Made by a program: the position numbers and the translations under genes
Origin: Leptoclinus maculatus
Lineage: Eukaryota > Chordata > Actinopteri > Perciformes > Stichaeidae
Assembly: GCA_032191485.1 (NCBI GenBank)
Contig: JAVDOI010000010.1
Span: 22,900,277 to 22,964,276 of the forward strand
DNA length: 64,000 nucleotides
Direction of reading: 5' to 3'
The notes under the pieces: model-generated
The model's input: only the letters and a program-made list of their open reading frames with translations
What the model was told of the DNA's origin: nothing
Database searches by the model: none
In this document: one piece after another, positions 36,346 through 51,711 of the stretch
Numbering within the stretch: the stretch's first letter is position 1
How the letters are laid out: each line of letters begins with the position of its first letter

Positions 36346-37358
36346 ACAGTGACTCAGAGGGACACAACGTTCTATAGCAAACAATGACAAATGCCTCATT
36401 TTTAGCAGGGAAAGGTTAGTCAAAAAGAAGCTTCAGAAGATGGTGGTAGAAGCAAGTCTAATGATTCAAATTGTGAAAAAAATGCATTGGAATGAATGCA
36501 CATTAATGCAGTGGCTCTCCTAGCTCTCTGTCCTCAGGCCTCCATTCGTTATCTACCATGAGAACTCCCAGTCAACCTCCCAGCCCCTCTGCTACAGCAA
36601 CAGGTCCCCTCAACATGGTTACTCAGTAATCTGCTTTGGGGTTGACACATGTAGACATCATGAATGGCAAAGAAAAACTTGTGTTAGCTCACCCACATGA
36701 GACTCCTGGTTAAGATTTCATTACTTTTTCATGGAAATGTGTTTCTGCTTTCCCTTTTGGTATCAGTGTCTCGTCAAACTCTTAATACTGTAGCAGCACT
36801 CAGCGTTGAGTTCATCATTATGCCCCCCGTAAAAAAATGCAAGAATGTTCTGTCATCTGGTTTATTCGTGACAGTTTGGAAGATTGATGTAAAACCGTAA
36901 ACAAGAGGAAGAATGTCCAGTCAGGGTTAGTCCATATCAGGAAACACAGCCGCCAATCCAATCATCCTTACTGCACTAATAAATGCAGACATTACCACCA
37001 CACACACCCTCCCTAGTCCGTCCTCTCCCTGCCTAACTGGGAGTGATCTTGTCAGATAACTGCAGCACTGCTGTAGGATTGACCTTTCCATCGAGCAGTG
37101 TGCTGTAATGTGGGGTCAGTACAGCCAAGGTGTGTTCTAATTACGATCTGCAGTTCAGTGTCACATGTTTATGAGGAGGAATAGACGGCTTGCTAGCCTA
37201 CAGTTTACAAGCATAGTTAATCATTGAATAATAGAAGCTGTATAATTGCCTCTATAATACCAACCTAACCTAGAAATAATTGATATTGGACGATTCTTTA
37301 AATCCCCAGATCTCGTCCTCTGCCAGCATTTTGAAACATCTGTGCATGGCAGCTATGG
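36346..37358. other. Intronic non-coding stretch
   Basis: No gene or repeat boundary identified. Confidence 0.4.
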
Positions 37359-37363
37359 TTAAA

Positions 37364-37912
37364 GCCCCAGTTCCACCGAAAGCCAGACCTACTACGGATG
37401 TCCCCGGAGACACTACGGATCAGATCCGGGGTCATCCGGGAGTGAAACCGTAGTCAGTCCGGGACGTTCCGTGATGAACCGTAGTAAAACCGTGGCCATC
37501 CGTGCTGAACCGTGGCCGTCCGCGGCGTATCCGGGAAGACGAGCGGCTTGTCGGACGTACAACTAACAACCGGGGTGATCCGGGGACATCCGGGAATGGA
37601 GAGGGGTGCGCCGTTGATCGTAGCGCATCCGGGAAGAAACGTAGTAGGACCGGGATGAACCGTAGTAAGACTGGGATGAACCGTAGCATAGCCGTGTTAA
37701 TCCGGGATGAAACGGGAGCTAGTTGACACCCCGGAGCACCGCGGATGGGTCCGTGGCGGAACAATAGTAGAACCGTAGTAGAACTGGGAAACATGTCAAA
37801 TGTGTTGTCATCCGGGACGATTTCCTTCCTGGATCACCGCGGATCACCCCAGTTCTCACCTCTTTTTATCCGAGGTGATCCGGGGACATCCGGCTTTCGG
37901 TGGAACTGGGGC
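37364..37912. mobile_element. CpG-rich MITE with perfect 21-bp inverted ends
   Basis: The first 21 bp (37364-37384, gccccagttccaccgaaa...) are the exact reverse complement of the last 21 bp (37892-37912). TTAA lies at 37359-37362 on the left and 37913-37916 on the right. The interior is packed with variants of 'atccgggatgaaccgtagtaa' and 'gatccggggacatccgg', and is far richer in CpG than the surrounding DNA. No coding capacity. TTAA flanks suggest piggyBac-type mobilisation. Confidence 0.85.
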
Positions 37913-38302
37913 TTAAGGTTAGGCAAATAAACTATGACTAAGGTATGCTTATGTTTAGGCAAGTCAAACTTCAAATAAATTGCAGGGCTGTTACTTTTTC
38001 CTGCTATGACTTTAAACGATGCCAGTATTGTCCGATAGGCGAAGTGGACCTTTGGCTTTTGGTTATTTTATCACAGAACATTACAGGCTGGAGACGTTCA
38101 GGTGAACAAAAATACTTATGTTATATTCAGCAGTGGCATTATAAGAGTAATGTCAAGGAGAATGTTTTGGTTGTAATCTCCGAGTCAATCAGCGTATCTC
38201 TAGCAAGAAGATTCGGGATCACTTTGTGTTTTCACCCATCGATAACCAGTAAACTGTTGACAGTCGGTTCCCCCGGTTACACTGAACACACTGCAAATCT
38301 TC

Positions 38303-38620
38303 ACCTGACTTTCAAAAAAATAATTCCCCATTTTGGGATTTACAATTATTTGCTTTCTTACTGAGAGTTACAAGAAAAGATTGACACGGTGAATATGAAA
38401 CGAGAGCCAGTTAGCTTAGCATAAAGACAGGAAACAGCTTGCTTGGCTCTGTCCAAAGATAACAATATAAGCTCACTGACGCAGACATCGGCACAAAAAA
38501 ACAGCACATAAAACCAACGACTTACAGTTTTACAAGGGGTTATGTGTCGGACTATGTCAAGGCCAACTTCCTGGAGCCTCTACTGCTTGCTGGTCGGCTG
38601 CCCAAGAAACAGTTTGGCAC
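38303..38620 (+). repeat. Dispersed fish repeat, 'gttagcttagcataaagac' family
   Basis: It contains 'tttgctttcttactgagag', 'gccagttagcttagcataaagacaggaaacagc', 'ttggctctgtccaaagataac' and 'ggggttatgtgtcggactat', a repeat layout I recognise from teleost genomes. A second, shorter copy is at 41030-41190. Confidence 0.6.
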
Positions 38621-38867
38621 CAAACACCTTGTAAAACAATCTTTGATGTTTACACAGCCTCTATATGAAGTGAATCATTGATCTGTAGCGTAATGACATG
38701 TTTGACGATGTTTAGACTGCTGAAAGGAATAAACTATGCTGTTAATGTATAAAGGTATATGTCTCCAAATGCCACGGTCACTGACATCAATGGAGCTCTA
38801 TGGCACAGAGCAAAGTGACTGCTGCTCCTGGTTCAAGAGAGGAGTATTGGTGTCCTATATGTGTAAA

Positions 38868-41029
<2,162 letters not shown>

Positions 41030-41190
41030 GTAGTTTGACATTCTGGGAAATACACTAATTCAGAGTTTGATGAGAGGATTGATATCACTCTCGTATGAAT
41101 CAATATGGCTACCAGTCCCTCCAAGGCTCACTAATTAACACGTTTTAACACCTTTGTTTGAGCCATGCAGAAACTAAATAATCAAAAGTC
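41030..41190 (+). repeat. Second copy of the 38.3-kb dispersed repeat family
   Basis: 'tagtttgacattctgggaaatacac', 'gatatcactctcgtatg' and 'ggctcactaattaacacg' are family landmarks. The central part is deleted relative to 38303-38620, which covers different segments. Confidence 0.55.
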
Positions 41191-42780
41191 TGATTCATGG
41201 ATTAATAATATTACTCATACACAGCCGGGTTCCAGACCTCTAAATCCCCCCCTACGTTTCAGAACCTTCTTGTGATTCAAATAGCTGCGTGTTGCGATCT
41301 TTAATGGAGAATCCTCACGGTTGGAAAAGCAATAACCCATTTAGAGTTTAGTAGACGGGATTGAGTGTCGGTATGTCGTCTTTCTACATAGCTAGTCAAT
41401 TACTAGCTGGTTAAGTGCTCCTGGAAGCTGCTACTATAGTGTCTGTGTGGACTGAAAGAGATATACAACTCCTCACTTACAGGTTACAGCAACACAGTCT
41501 CATATGAATGAAGTGGAATCTGAGGTAAGGTTTTCATTTTAACTGCACTTCAGCCAGAGACGAAGTGGAAGCTTGGTCGTCTGTAGTCCACCTTAGTAAA
41601 GGGGTGTGTTTGAGGTTAAAGAGCTCTGACAGCCGAGAAGAGATATCAATGCCAATGTGAAGTGGGGGGGGGGGGGGAGAAGTCTTGGTTTGCAGAGTTT
41701 GATAAGTGTAGTTGATTTGTTCCAGTTTGTTTGTGTGAGATCGTGGAGAAGTTGTCTATAATGTTGAAAGTTTCCCGTAGTGACATGGAAGGGTTCTCTA
41801 AGAATAATAATAATAAATCATCCGCATGAAGACTACTTTGATGTTGTGAATTGGTGTCCTGAATTCCTTCAATTTCATTGTTTTGCAGTAATGGTGCTCG
41901 TGGTTTGATGGAAATGGCTGAGAGTAGTCATCCTTGTACCTGATGCATGATGAAGCTCAGTGAGGGGACCCTGTTACTGATTACTGTGGCCCGAGGTGAG
42001 GTGTACAGTAGATCCAATAGATTAACCTCTCTGTCAAATCAAACATTTTATTCTTAACACATTGTGATGACCATCAATAATACATGGTAATGTAATAGTT
42101 CATTCAACTTAAGTTAATAGTTATTTTACTGTTAACAAACAATTATAATTAATAATGTTTACTAATTATTTTCATCATTAGTTGTGCTATGTGTCGTATT
42201 GTAGTGTATATTCTATGATAAGTGATGAGAGACTGTAACAATTGCATCAACAGTTTATTACTGCACATATTACAACATTGTTAATATTATATTGAGTATT
42301 TATTACCAAATCGTTTGTAAACATTTATGAAATCATTTGTCAAATATCTGTAAACACTGCATAAATAGATGGAGCAGAAATCAATAATTAACCACTGACA
42401 AAGTACTTATTAACCAGTATTATAGTATTATAATCATCAGTTGCAACTTTATGAAAGTCATTTTACAGACGGTTTACAAACCAATTATTAACCATTCACA
42501 GAGTGTTACACATATCTGGCCCGTCGATGGAACGTTTAGAGATTTGTCACAAATTATTTTATAATCCTAATAACCATAGTAATAGCATATATAATGTGCA
42601 GAACGAAAAATTGTTAATATAACATAGATGATAGGATTATTAATAATGAGTATTTATAACTGATTGTTAGCAGTAAAATTACTATTTACAGTTATAGTAA
42701 CAATCAATTTACCGTGTATTAGTGATGGTTATTATAATGTTTTACCAACCAAGGTGGAGCAGTCTACCGGCCGTGATGCC
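41191..42780. other. AT-rich intronic stretch
   Basis: Contains a G run of about 15 at 41667-41681. From about 42050 to 42730 the sequence is very AT-rich with many short ATTA/TAAT words. No gene seen. Confidence 0.4.
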
Positions 42781-42794
42781 ATAATTCTCCATTA

Positions 42795-42906
42795 GAGGTC
42801 TCTGACCCTGCACCCTGCACCCTGTCCCCAGACCCTGCACCCAGACCCTGCACCCTGCACCCAGACCCTGCACCCTGCACCCAGACCCTGCACCCTGTCC
42901 CCAGAC
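42795..42906. repeat. C-rich minisatellite
   Basis: About eight imperfect units of 'accctgcaccc(aga/tgtcccc)' in 110 bp. The minus strand is G-rich, with regularly spaced GGG runs. Confidence 0.9.
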
Positions 42907-43954
42907 TCTGCATATGTGTGTGAGACTGTCAGGCTGCATGTGTGTTGGAGAGATCAGCTAACTAATCACACACTGTTCAGGGAATACACTTGCTGCCAAG
43001 AACTAAAGAGAGCAGCAGTGAGTATGTGTGTGTGTGTGTGTGTGCTTGATGTCTTGCCAAGCGAGCGTGTGTGTGTGTGTGTGTGTACAGGCCCTGTGTG
43101 TGCTCAGGTTTCTTGGTAAGCGTGGCGCCGTAGCCAAACATGGCACCATCAGTCTGACGCTCTCCGTCTGACAAGCTGGTGAAGGCTCATATCTCTTTGA
43201 TGTATTATTTTCATTTAGCTCTTCATACTCACAAAAATACATATTCACGCAGGGGACCTATTTCTCTCTGTCACCGCTTCTTTCTCAGAAATGCAGCAGC
43301 AGCATGATTTGGAATGTGGATACTGTATGATACAACGACAGGAGCTACACTGATACGTGTCCATGATAAGACCTTATAAATAGTTTCTGACAGTAAGCTG
43401 GCATTTCTACTATCTTATCTTGAATCGTATCATTGGTGGCATGAACATCAATTTGCAGGTCATGCAGGAAAGGAAGGATTTCTGGAGTCTTGCATTCATA
43501 ATCTTCGTGAGCCAATAAAACCTGATTTTTACGAACATTTGGAAACCTCATATGTAGGGCAGTCTATTTTCTTTTAATCAGCTTCTGTTTCCCACATTCA
43601 CCGATTGATCCGGTCCCATTGCACCCCATGCATTGCTATTGTAGACCACCTGTTTCTCACGTCACACGATGTATGCTCTTTAGCACACTTGTTTAGTTTG
43701 CTTTGGTACTTGTAATAAGAATGCATCGTTTTAGGAATCAGACCCAAAAATGCTAGTTTTTGCTTAATGTGTCGCAAAGAAATATGATTAAAAGTCATGT
43801 TTGATGACCTTTTAACAAGATAGAAACGAGACAAAAATGCTAACTGTATGATGAAATGTATTAAAATGTTTACCAATAAATACAAACTAAATATCAACAT
43901 GAAAGCAGGGGACATAATACTGTTTGGATGCAATGTTTCTCAGCACCCTGCAGG
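42907..43954. other. Intronic stretch with two TG tracts
   Basis: TG runs at about 43025-43043 and 43067-43086. Otherwise nothing assignable. Confidence 0.5.
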
Positions 43955-44288
43955 TTAAAGGAACAGTGTGTAGGATTTAGTGGCATCTAATGGTGAAGTT
44001 GCATATTGCAACAAATAGAATAACCTTCTGCTTGGTGCGTCGGAGAACTACAGTGGCTTTAGGGTCATGTAAAAACACCAAAGGTTCTCTCTGGAGCCAG
44101 GGTTCGGTTTGTCCGTTCTGGGCTACACAAACAACATGGTGGACTCTGTGAAGAGATGTAGATATGAAGGCCTCATTCTACTCTAATGAAAACTAGTTTA
44201 AGGTGATTATCACTTATAAAACAGTTGTTAATATGGTATTCCATTTCTGATAATATATCCCCCTGAATCCTACACATTGGACCTTTAA
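43955..44288. mobile_element. TTAA-flanked MITE, 334 bp
   Basis: It starts TTAAAGGAACAGTGTGTAGG and ends with the near reverse complement (cctacacattggacctttaa), giving inverted ends of about 23 bp with a few mismatches and TTAA at both borders. No coding capacity. Confidence 0.88.
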
Positions 44289-44538
44289 GAGACTCATCAT
44301 TTTTTTTTTTTTTTTAGGGGAAAACAATACAGAGCTAAAATGAGTTAATCATGGATTCATCGTCAGCACAACTTCAGGTGAATTCTATTCTTCCATAGGT
44401 GAATATCAGTTGCAATGGTTTATCTGTCCACCTGGTAGAGCAGTGATTATTAAAGCTGGAACACTTTGCTGCACCTGAAATGTGGGAGGGATGTGCTGTC
44501 CACACAGAAGATTGGCTACTTCATGGTTTTTATCATTT

Positions 44539-44607
44539 CATGATCATACCATGCTGATTAGGTCATGATCATACCATGCTGATTAGGTCATGATCATATC
44601 ATGCTGA
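44539..44607. repeat. 25-bp tandem repeat, about 2.8 copies
   Basis: The unit starts catgatcataccatgctga; copies begin at 44539, 44564 and 44589. Confidence 0.9.
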
Positions 44608-46619
44608 AGGTTTTTGTAAAACATCAAAACAGATTTTGTTTATACATAAAATAGTGAGACAGCTGAAGGAGACACGCCTCTACTTACCGATCACACCATC
44701 TATTCTGTCAATGAAAGCTCTAAGAGATATGTCATTCAACGGAATTAGACTGCATGAATATGAAAGCAATACAGGAGGGAAATGAATAATAGATGACATA
44801 TCATCTGAGCAGCTTTCTCTCCTTTATTTACTGGCACAGGACGCATCTCTTTTACACAAAGAAAAAAACAACTTAACGAACGGGGATTTCCTCCATGAGG
44901 AAAAAAGATAAAATTGTTGTTTCTGTTTACTGCATTATTTGTTACATTTGACATGTTAAGCGTCAATAAAATGATGACTTTTCTATGGCGGCAGTGGAGT
45001 GATGAAATCTGATTTGACGAGGGCTCTACCAAATGTCTTGTTTTACATTCAGAGCTTTGATTGAGGTTTTCGAATGAAGCTTTGCATGTTTATCATCATA
45101 TATATCGTCGTATCAGATTTGATACGATCCCCCTATGGAAATGGGGAAAATGTAATTTTGTGTTCTTGTAGTTATATTGATGCATTAATATATATGTGCG
45201 TCGCCTCCCTTCATGTGCAGCCAACGGATAGTTCTTTGACTGTAGTGAAACACTTGTTTTTTAAACGTTAAATGCCAACAAATATAGATTGAAGCAGAAT
45301 ATTTTATTGGATAAAAACTTGTTGTGAATTTTGTAAATGATTACAATGAATATATTTCAATACATTTTGACTTTTGGACTGTGGATAAACAATCATAACA
45401 GACACTTCTTGAGCAAAGCACTTTCTTCCTCCGTGCTCTTGTTGCATACGTGACAATTATAACATAGCATCCCTTCAAGGTCTTTGGAGCTGCACTTGAG
45501 ATGTACGCACCAATATTCACATATTATAGCTTGGACACAAAATATATGCCTTTGCTTCTTTCGGCATGTTGTAGTGTGGTGGTTCTGATTCATAACGTGG
45601 GTCTTATTTCTTCACTTTTTGTAATTTCAAGTTCATTCCTAAGGTCTGGGAGGGTTAGTTTAGTTTATTACAATTATTTGTCAGGGACCTTGTGAAAAGA
45701 TATTTTAAAATTAAAATGGATTTCATACAAAGAGAAGAGATGTACTGTACACGATTTTATAATTGTAGATATACTAGACCCCCTCGCTTCCCAACTGTCT
45801 CCTCCTTAATTTAACAGTGATAGACACAATACAGACATCAAGGTCTCTCATAAAGTACACCGACACTGTCTGTGTCAAATTATTGTATACAGGATTTGTT
45901 TCTTAAAATGTAATGTTGTGACGGTACAGGATGGAAATATGGAAATGTACCCGGCATGAAATGCAATAGTTGAAATGAGGAAATGTCATTGCATTCAGAT
46001 ATACCTTGGATGCCTAAACAGTAAGTGAGAGTTTGATATGGCATCACGTTGTTCATCAAACACACTGTATCTGATATATCTGATGGATATATTAATATAT
46101 TTATTTATATATATATATTAAGTATATAGCATACAGAATGTTAGTATACAATATCAAACACAGCAAATCTGACACAGTTAGGAAGCAACAACCTGAGCGG
46201 CCACAATAAACTCATAATGCTGCTGAGCTTTTCTATCATTAGCATATGCAGCCCTTTGATCGTTCACTTGTAACACAGCAGCAAAAAAGGGGAAATCCAG
46301 TGCAGGTACAACAGCAGCAGTTGGTGGGGATGCTGTGAAAACATGCAATTCAAACTTCTCATATTACAGGCAACAGTACCTTTTACATTATGTTTCAGAG
46401 GCCATGTGAAACTGAATATGAAGTTACCCGTGTTATTTTGTCAACTTGAGTGGAACCGACAGTCGGTAATCGTCACAGAAACATGTACTGTACTCCTCTT
46501 TCTCAATCCCAAGCTTTATGCACACACACACACACACACAGTTTACTGTGCTGAATGTAAATGCAGTGGAAGCTACAGCTAAATGGCTCAAACCTGCACT
46601 GTTACAATGTGGAAACAAG
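44608..46619. other. Intronic non-coding stretch
   Basis: CA tract at about 46518-46540. No gene seen. Confidence 0.4.
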
Positions 46620-46810
46620 AGTCTACCGCCATGCTAGCAGCTCTGTGAGCCTCTACTTTGGCACAGCAATGCTTCGAGTGAAATCAGCATCAGCACGCTA
46701 ACATGCTCGCGATGACATCGCTAATATGCTAATGTTTAGCAGGTAGCTATAATGTTTAGTTTGTCGTTTTAACATGCTAATGTTTCATAACTAGCACTGC
46801 ACAGTTGAGG
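46620..46810 (+). repeat. 'gctaacatgct' dispersed fish repeat
   Basis: Repeated words 'cacgctaacatgctcgcgatgac', 'gctaatatgctaatgtttagcagg' and 'aacatgctaatgtttcataactagcac' match a repeat style I recognise from teleosts. Class unknown. Confidence 0.5.
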
Positions 46811-48571
46811 CTGATGAGAATGTCTTTAGTTCTGCAGGTATTTGTTCATAAACCTGATGATACTGCTGGATGGAAGGTTAATTATTTGCTTATTGATTCA
46901 AGAGCTTGCAAATAAAAGACAAAATCAGTTTGTGATTACTTGAATGACACTTATGAAAGCCTCAATAGCAAAATGTCAGGGGGTCTCAAAAATCACAACA
47001 CAATTATTAATCACTTGCAATTGTCACTAACAGCAGTTTTCATTATTCAAACGGAAAAACATACATAGGCAGCCTAAATATTTAAATCGTTTGATTTAAA
47101 TGTTTCCATCACAGCAACTAGACACCCCCCCCCCCACTGCACTGCTCTCTATCCATTTTCCAAGTTCCTCCTCTAACTTAGACCCTGCACAACTGATTAA
47201 GGATCAGTGTGCAGCCACAGGACGGTGCCTGGGGACCAAGTCCAGTTCTGAGAGCCGCACTACTCAAGGACAAAGACGGGAGAAGACCCACACAACTTGG
47301 AACACCACACAGAAAGCCTCTTCACACTTGCTCATTTTTGTTGACAGAATGATGCAGCGATATTATATAAAGAGGATGAAGTATATCCAATCAGAGTGGA
47401 ACCACCTTATCGTGTCTCTGCTCTCATGGTTAGTGATGGAGCTTAGTGTAGCATGTCCTTTAAATCCCACCAGGGAATTAACCTGTTCAAATTGATAACC
47501 GTCGCTTCCTCACCACCCACATGCTTTTTGATTCACATTTCACCGTCGCATCCTTTGTTCTTCTATCTGGAGAAACATGCACATGGGGAAATACTTTAGC
47601 CTCAAAATGTCAGTTGCTGCTCCTTCATCAACAGCTGCTGCTTAGTAACACACGGCCATGCTGTTGTATTTTTATCCTCCTCCCCTCTTTTCTTTGTCTC
47701 CTCCTGTCTCCTCTTTTTGTTGTAAATGTTTTATTTTGTGCCAGGGAGATGGATTGCTTTTGTCTTTAGACTGCAGCTTTGTTCGAGAGCCTACTGACAG
47801 CGTATTTATGTTCTGTCTCTCTCTGCAGCTCATTGTGTCGTGTTGTCTGTTTTTGTTTCATTTTATGGAGCCGACTGTGTCAAGATTTGCCTCCTTTGAC
47901 ACTTTGTTGTCTCCGACAATGTTTTGGAATTCATGGTGTGAGGAGGCATGTCTATTGTTAGCAGATTCACCATGTTCCACATGGCCTGAAAAAGATCAAA
48001 TACAACAATTAAATAAGGTCCATGTGTTAAAACAGTGTTTTTGTCTTTCAAGTCTTTTCTGCATTGAATGCTGAGTGATTTCAGAGCTAAACGTGTGGTG
48101 GTTGGGAGACAGAGCTGATCAAATCCCCAAATGTAGGGATCGGAGTGGAAAAGAACAAACAAGTGAGGTTTTATATTATATTATACTATATGCAATAATG
48201 ACCGTATAAATAAATACATTCCCTGAGAAACAAACTGATATATATTTCATGTAGTAAAAATTGTAAATCTCTTCTTTGCTACAATGCATAACTTAGGTTT
48301 GCAGCATTATTTTACAGGTTTGACTCAGATCTTTTGTTTTAACTTTACAGCTAAACTGACCATTTTAAAGCATTTAGAAACAGAAGTCCTCGATGATGAT
48401 TCATTTAATTATAATAGCCCAATACAACTCAATAACTCCTGAACCTTAATAAAAAAGCATCCCAATATTTTACACTTCTTCATGTTCCCAAGCATTTTGT
48501 TAAACTTGCACTTACACATTGTCTGATTGCATGTGATACCATTACCAACATCTGAGGGTCCGGACCTTGTC
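46811..48571. other. Intronic stretch with SINE-like fragment
   Basis: Around 47187-47260, 'gtgcagccacaggacggtgcctggggaccaagtccagttc' resembles part of a fish SINE. A C run of about 12 lies near 47125. No gene seen. Confidence 0.4.
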
Positions 48572-48665
48572 TAATTCAATTTTATTTTATTTATATAGCC
48601 CAATGTCACGTATCACAAATTTGCCTCAGAGGGCTTTACAACATCGGACATCTGTCCCTGGACAT
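48572..48665 (-). mobile_element. Solitary L2-type 3' end
   Basis: 'tttatttatatagcccaatgtcacg' and 'caaatttgcctcagagggctttacaac' match the terminal part of the LINE at 14127-17493 (same orientation). This is a strongly 5'-truncated insertion. Confidence 0.75.
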
Positions 48666-50160
48666 GAACTACATTATGACTACACAATACTGTTGTCCGT
48701 TAAGATGTTCACTGTATCTGAACAGACGATTCTAGGCTCTTAGATTCGACTTAGTTAAGACTGGCTTGCTGTCTTTCATGATTCCCGTGATGTCATTGGG
48801 GAGGAATGGCCACGGACCGACTTCCGGGAAGAAACTTAAGTTTTGTGAAGCGGGGTGCATGATACTGGCTGTCTTGTGTTTGGTGACAAAAAGAGAAAGA
48901 ATGAAACCAACCAATCCATCAAAAGCTTTTTGCTTATAGTGAAACCTTAATATAGCCACCACACTGAAATTCACAAAGCAGACTATGAAAGCAAATATGC
49001 TAACTTTAGCTAGATATCACTGTGATACTGATTTGAAAACACACAGATACAGCGTCTGTTATTTCATACCATTTTAAAGGCAGAATGAGTAGGACATTCT
49101 GGTTGTAGTTTGGAAACAGAGCATTTTTAACCTGCCATGTTTTCAATGTTTTCATGTTTTAAGAAGTTTTCTTGTTGTTTTTGTGATGGTTTTAATGAAA
49201 AGCACAAACTGTAGCACTTGACAATGAAGTTCACTCTATCTCTTCAAAGTTGGTCCCTCCTCCCACGGCTTAACGACACTAGAAGCCACGCCTCCTGACC
49301 ACGCTAATTGTTACCAGCGGGTGAAAGCCCCCCCAGATTCACTCTGGTTTTGGAATGCTTTGTCTGCTTGGTGTTTCGCCATATATTTGCAGTTTTAAGA
49401 CACTGTCTGACATTTTTGTAGCTTTATCGTGATCTGGCACCTGGTCTCTACGTTTTTATCCAAATAAAAAAATACAGGCAGATGGCAGGGTCTCTGTGGG
49501 TATGGAAACACACACGTTTAGTGGGTCTTAAGTGACTATTGAGAGGGATTACTGTGAATCTATACATTGTCTGTATTTGTCATACTCAGTGTGACAAACA
49601 ATTCTGAAAGTGTTTTTTGTCAAGACGTTGGAGGTCACTCAGATGCTGTGTCATTTGTCATCCACTATGATACAGGATGAGACAATCAATAATCCATTTG
49701 TGTTCCAGACCCCTTACCTCTGAGGGGTCAGGCCATAACAGCGTGCAGTCTGAACCCAGCATTACTGTCAAGGAACATTTGAGATGAATCTGAACACTTG
49801 TGCTATTATTTTATTATATTACACTCATGGTAGAATTTAATTTCATACACACAGCTAGCCACACAGTCTGACTTGTGCCTGACAATGATACTAGAATACT
49901 ATTTTCTCTTTCTCCTGGTTCTTACCCGTCTCTCTCTCTCTCTCTCTCTCTCTTTATCTTTAATTTACTCTGTGACACATCTAGCTCAAGAGAGACTGCA
50001 TGTGTGGAACATGTTCTGTTACACTCTCCTTTTTCCATATACTGTGACAGCAACTTTAACTTCTCCTTCCCTCATTTGATAGCTGTGCCTCTCATTGCGT
50101 GCTCCTCACCGTTAACTGACCACTCATCCTGACACTTGGCCATTACTTTGTATCACATAC
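48666..50160. other. Intronic stretch before exon 2
   Basis: A (TC)n tract lies at about 49929-49956. No gene seen other than the pyrimidine-rich acceptor region near 50170-50218. Confidence 0.5.
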
Positions 50161-50218
50161 TTGTCAGACACTTTACTCCTCCCTCCCTCCCCTCATTTTC
50201 TCCTTCTAACATCTCCAG

Positions 50219-50513
50219 CTCCACTCCAACTCTGACAAGGGTGATGGTTCCGTGAGCTACATCCTGTCTGGTGAGGGGGCCGGGTCTATCTTCCTCATTG
50301 ACGAGACAACGGGTGACATCCACGCAGCAAAGAGCCTGGACCGTGAGAGGAAGTCCCAGTATGTCCTACATGCAAAGGCCATCGACTGGCGGACAAACCG
50401 GTCCCTGGAGGCAGAGTCAGAGTTCATCATCAAGGTCCAGGATGTCAATGACAATGCTCCAACTTTCCCTGATGGACCATTCTCAGCAACTGTTCCAGAG
50501 ATGTCTGATGTTG
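50219..50513 (+). CDS. cdh18: Type II cadherin, coding exon 2 (rest of EC1)
   Basis: The exon is 295 bp, which to my recollection is the usual length of this exon in type II cadherins. The acceptor is preceded by a long pyrimidine tract (ccctccctcccctcattttc, then atctccag) and the donor is gtgagc. It enters in phase 0 and leaves in phase 1. It encodes residues 299-396 of the joined protein: LHSNSDKGDGSVSYILSGEG, the LDRE calcium motif (338-341), the stretch VLHAKAIDWRTN, and the DVNDNAP calcium-binding linker (373-379) between EC1 and EC2. LHSNSDKGDG and VLHA point towards the cadherin-18 branch. No stop or frameshift is present. Confidence 0.95.
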
Positions 50514-51711
50514 GTGAGCCAGGAGCCTTACACACAGACACTGACTTAGTCATACACTGACACTAACCGTATGGGACGCACCAGGCTTTCAACTAACTCC
50601 AATGTAAACCCTTCCCCGGCATTAGTGGACAGTAAGAGCTGGTGACGTAGTATAGAGTGTGTGAGAGTCTGGTTATGGATGGGCAGGAATGGTGGTGGAT
50701 GGGTCAAACAAATATAAGACTTTAAACCAGGAGACTGCTGTTTGTGGCCTGTGTGAAACTAAAAGTAAACGTTATTTTTGTCATCTTAGTCGTTAGTATG
50801 GTCACATTGATAGGTCACTACGCATGATACAAGCGTATATTGACAAGCCGTCCCGACACATTCAACAGTAATGCGCAAGGATACGTTTTACTAATGCAAA
50901 GTAAATTTGTCCTTATTTAGATGTATTTCATACTTATCTACAGTAGGACAAAACGCATAAGAACAAATGCACAAACCAAACCCATTTGATCCCATTGGTC
51001 ACAGTAGTGACCGTAAAAAAAGTTTCCAGTTGTAATGCTCTAAAAATGTTGCTGAATGATGCATCAATGCAATTCCAGTAAAAATAAATATATAATAAAG
51101 GGTTTAGATAAAATATGTACAGTGTCACATGTATGGTTTAAATGGTCACATGACCAGAGCTGTTTACTTCCTTGCTGCACCATGAGAAGAGCATGGCTGC
51201 ATCAAAGCTCCCAAACAAACGATTATTAAAGCATGTTAACATAAAGAACATAGATGTTTGGTACACATCATCTTGAAAGGCAGGGTTGGTGATCTTCTTC
51301 AAAAACATTTGTTTTTACATATCATTACATCCTGACAGCAATCAATGAATCATGGTGGTGGTGCCAGATGGGCTGGTTTGAGTATTATTATAACAGCTAA
51401 TCTATTGGGGATTTCACACACAACCATCTCTAGGGTTTACAGAGAATGGTCCAAAACAGAGAAAATATCCAGTGAATGGCAGAGGTCAGTGGAGAATGGC
51501 CAGACTGGTTTTAACTGACAGAAAGGCAACAGTAACTCAAATAACTATTTGTTACAACCAATGTATGTATGCAGAAGAGCAACATCTTAAGCCTTAAAGC
51601 AGATGGGCTTCAGCAGACCACACGCCTGTTAGCTAACAACAGGAAACTTGGGCTACAACTGGCAAAGGTTCTCCAAAATTGGACAATAGACGATTGGAAA
51701 AATGTTTCCTG

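Noticed and set aside
37502..37726. 74-codon Arg/Gly-rich ORF in the CpG-rich MITE
   Set aside because: It is the translation of the short repeated motifs; opposite-strand frames are open for the same reason.
50257..50553. Minus-strand ORF over cadherin exon 2
   Set aside because: Antisense shadow; the plus strand has the phased cadherin exon with correct splice sites.
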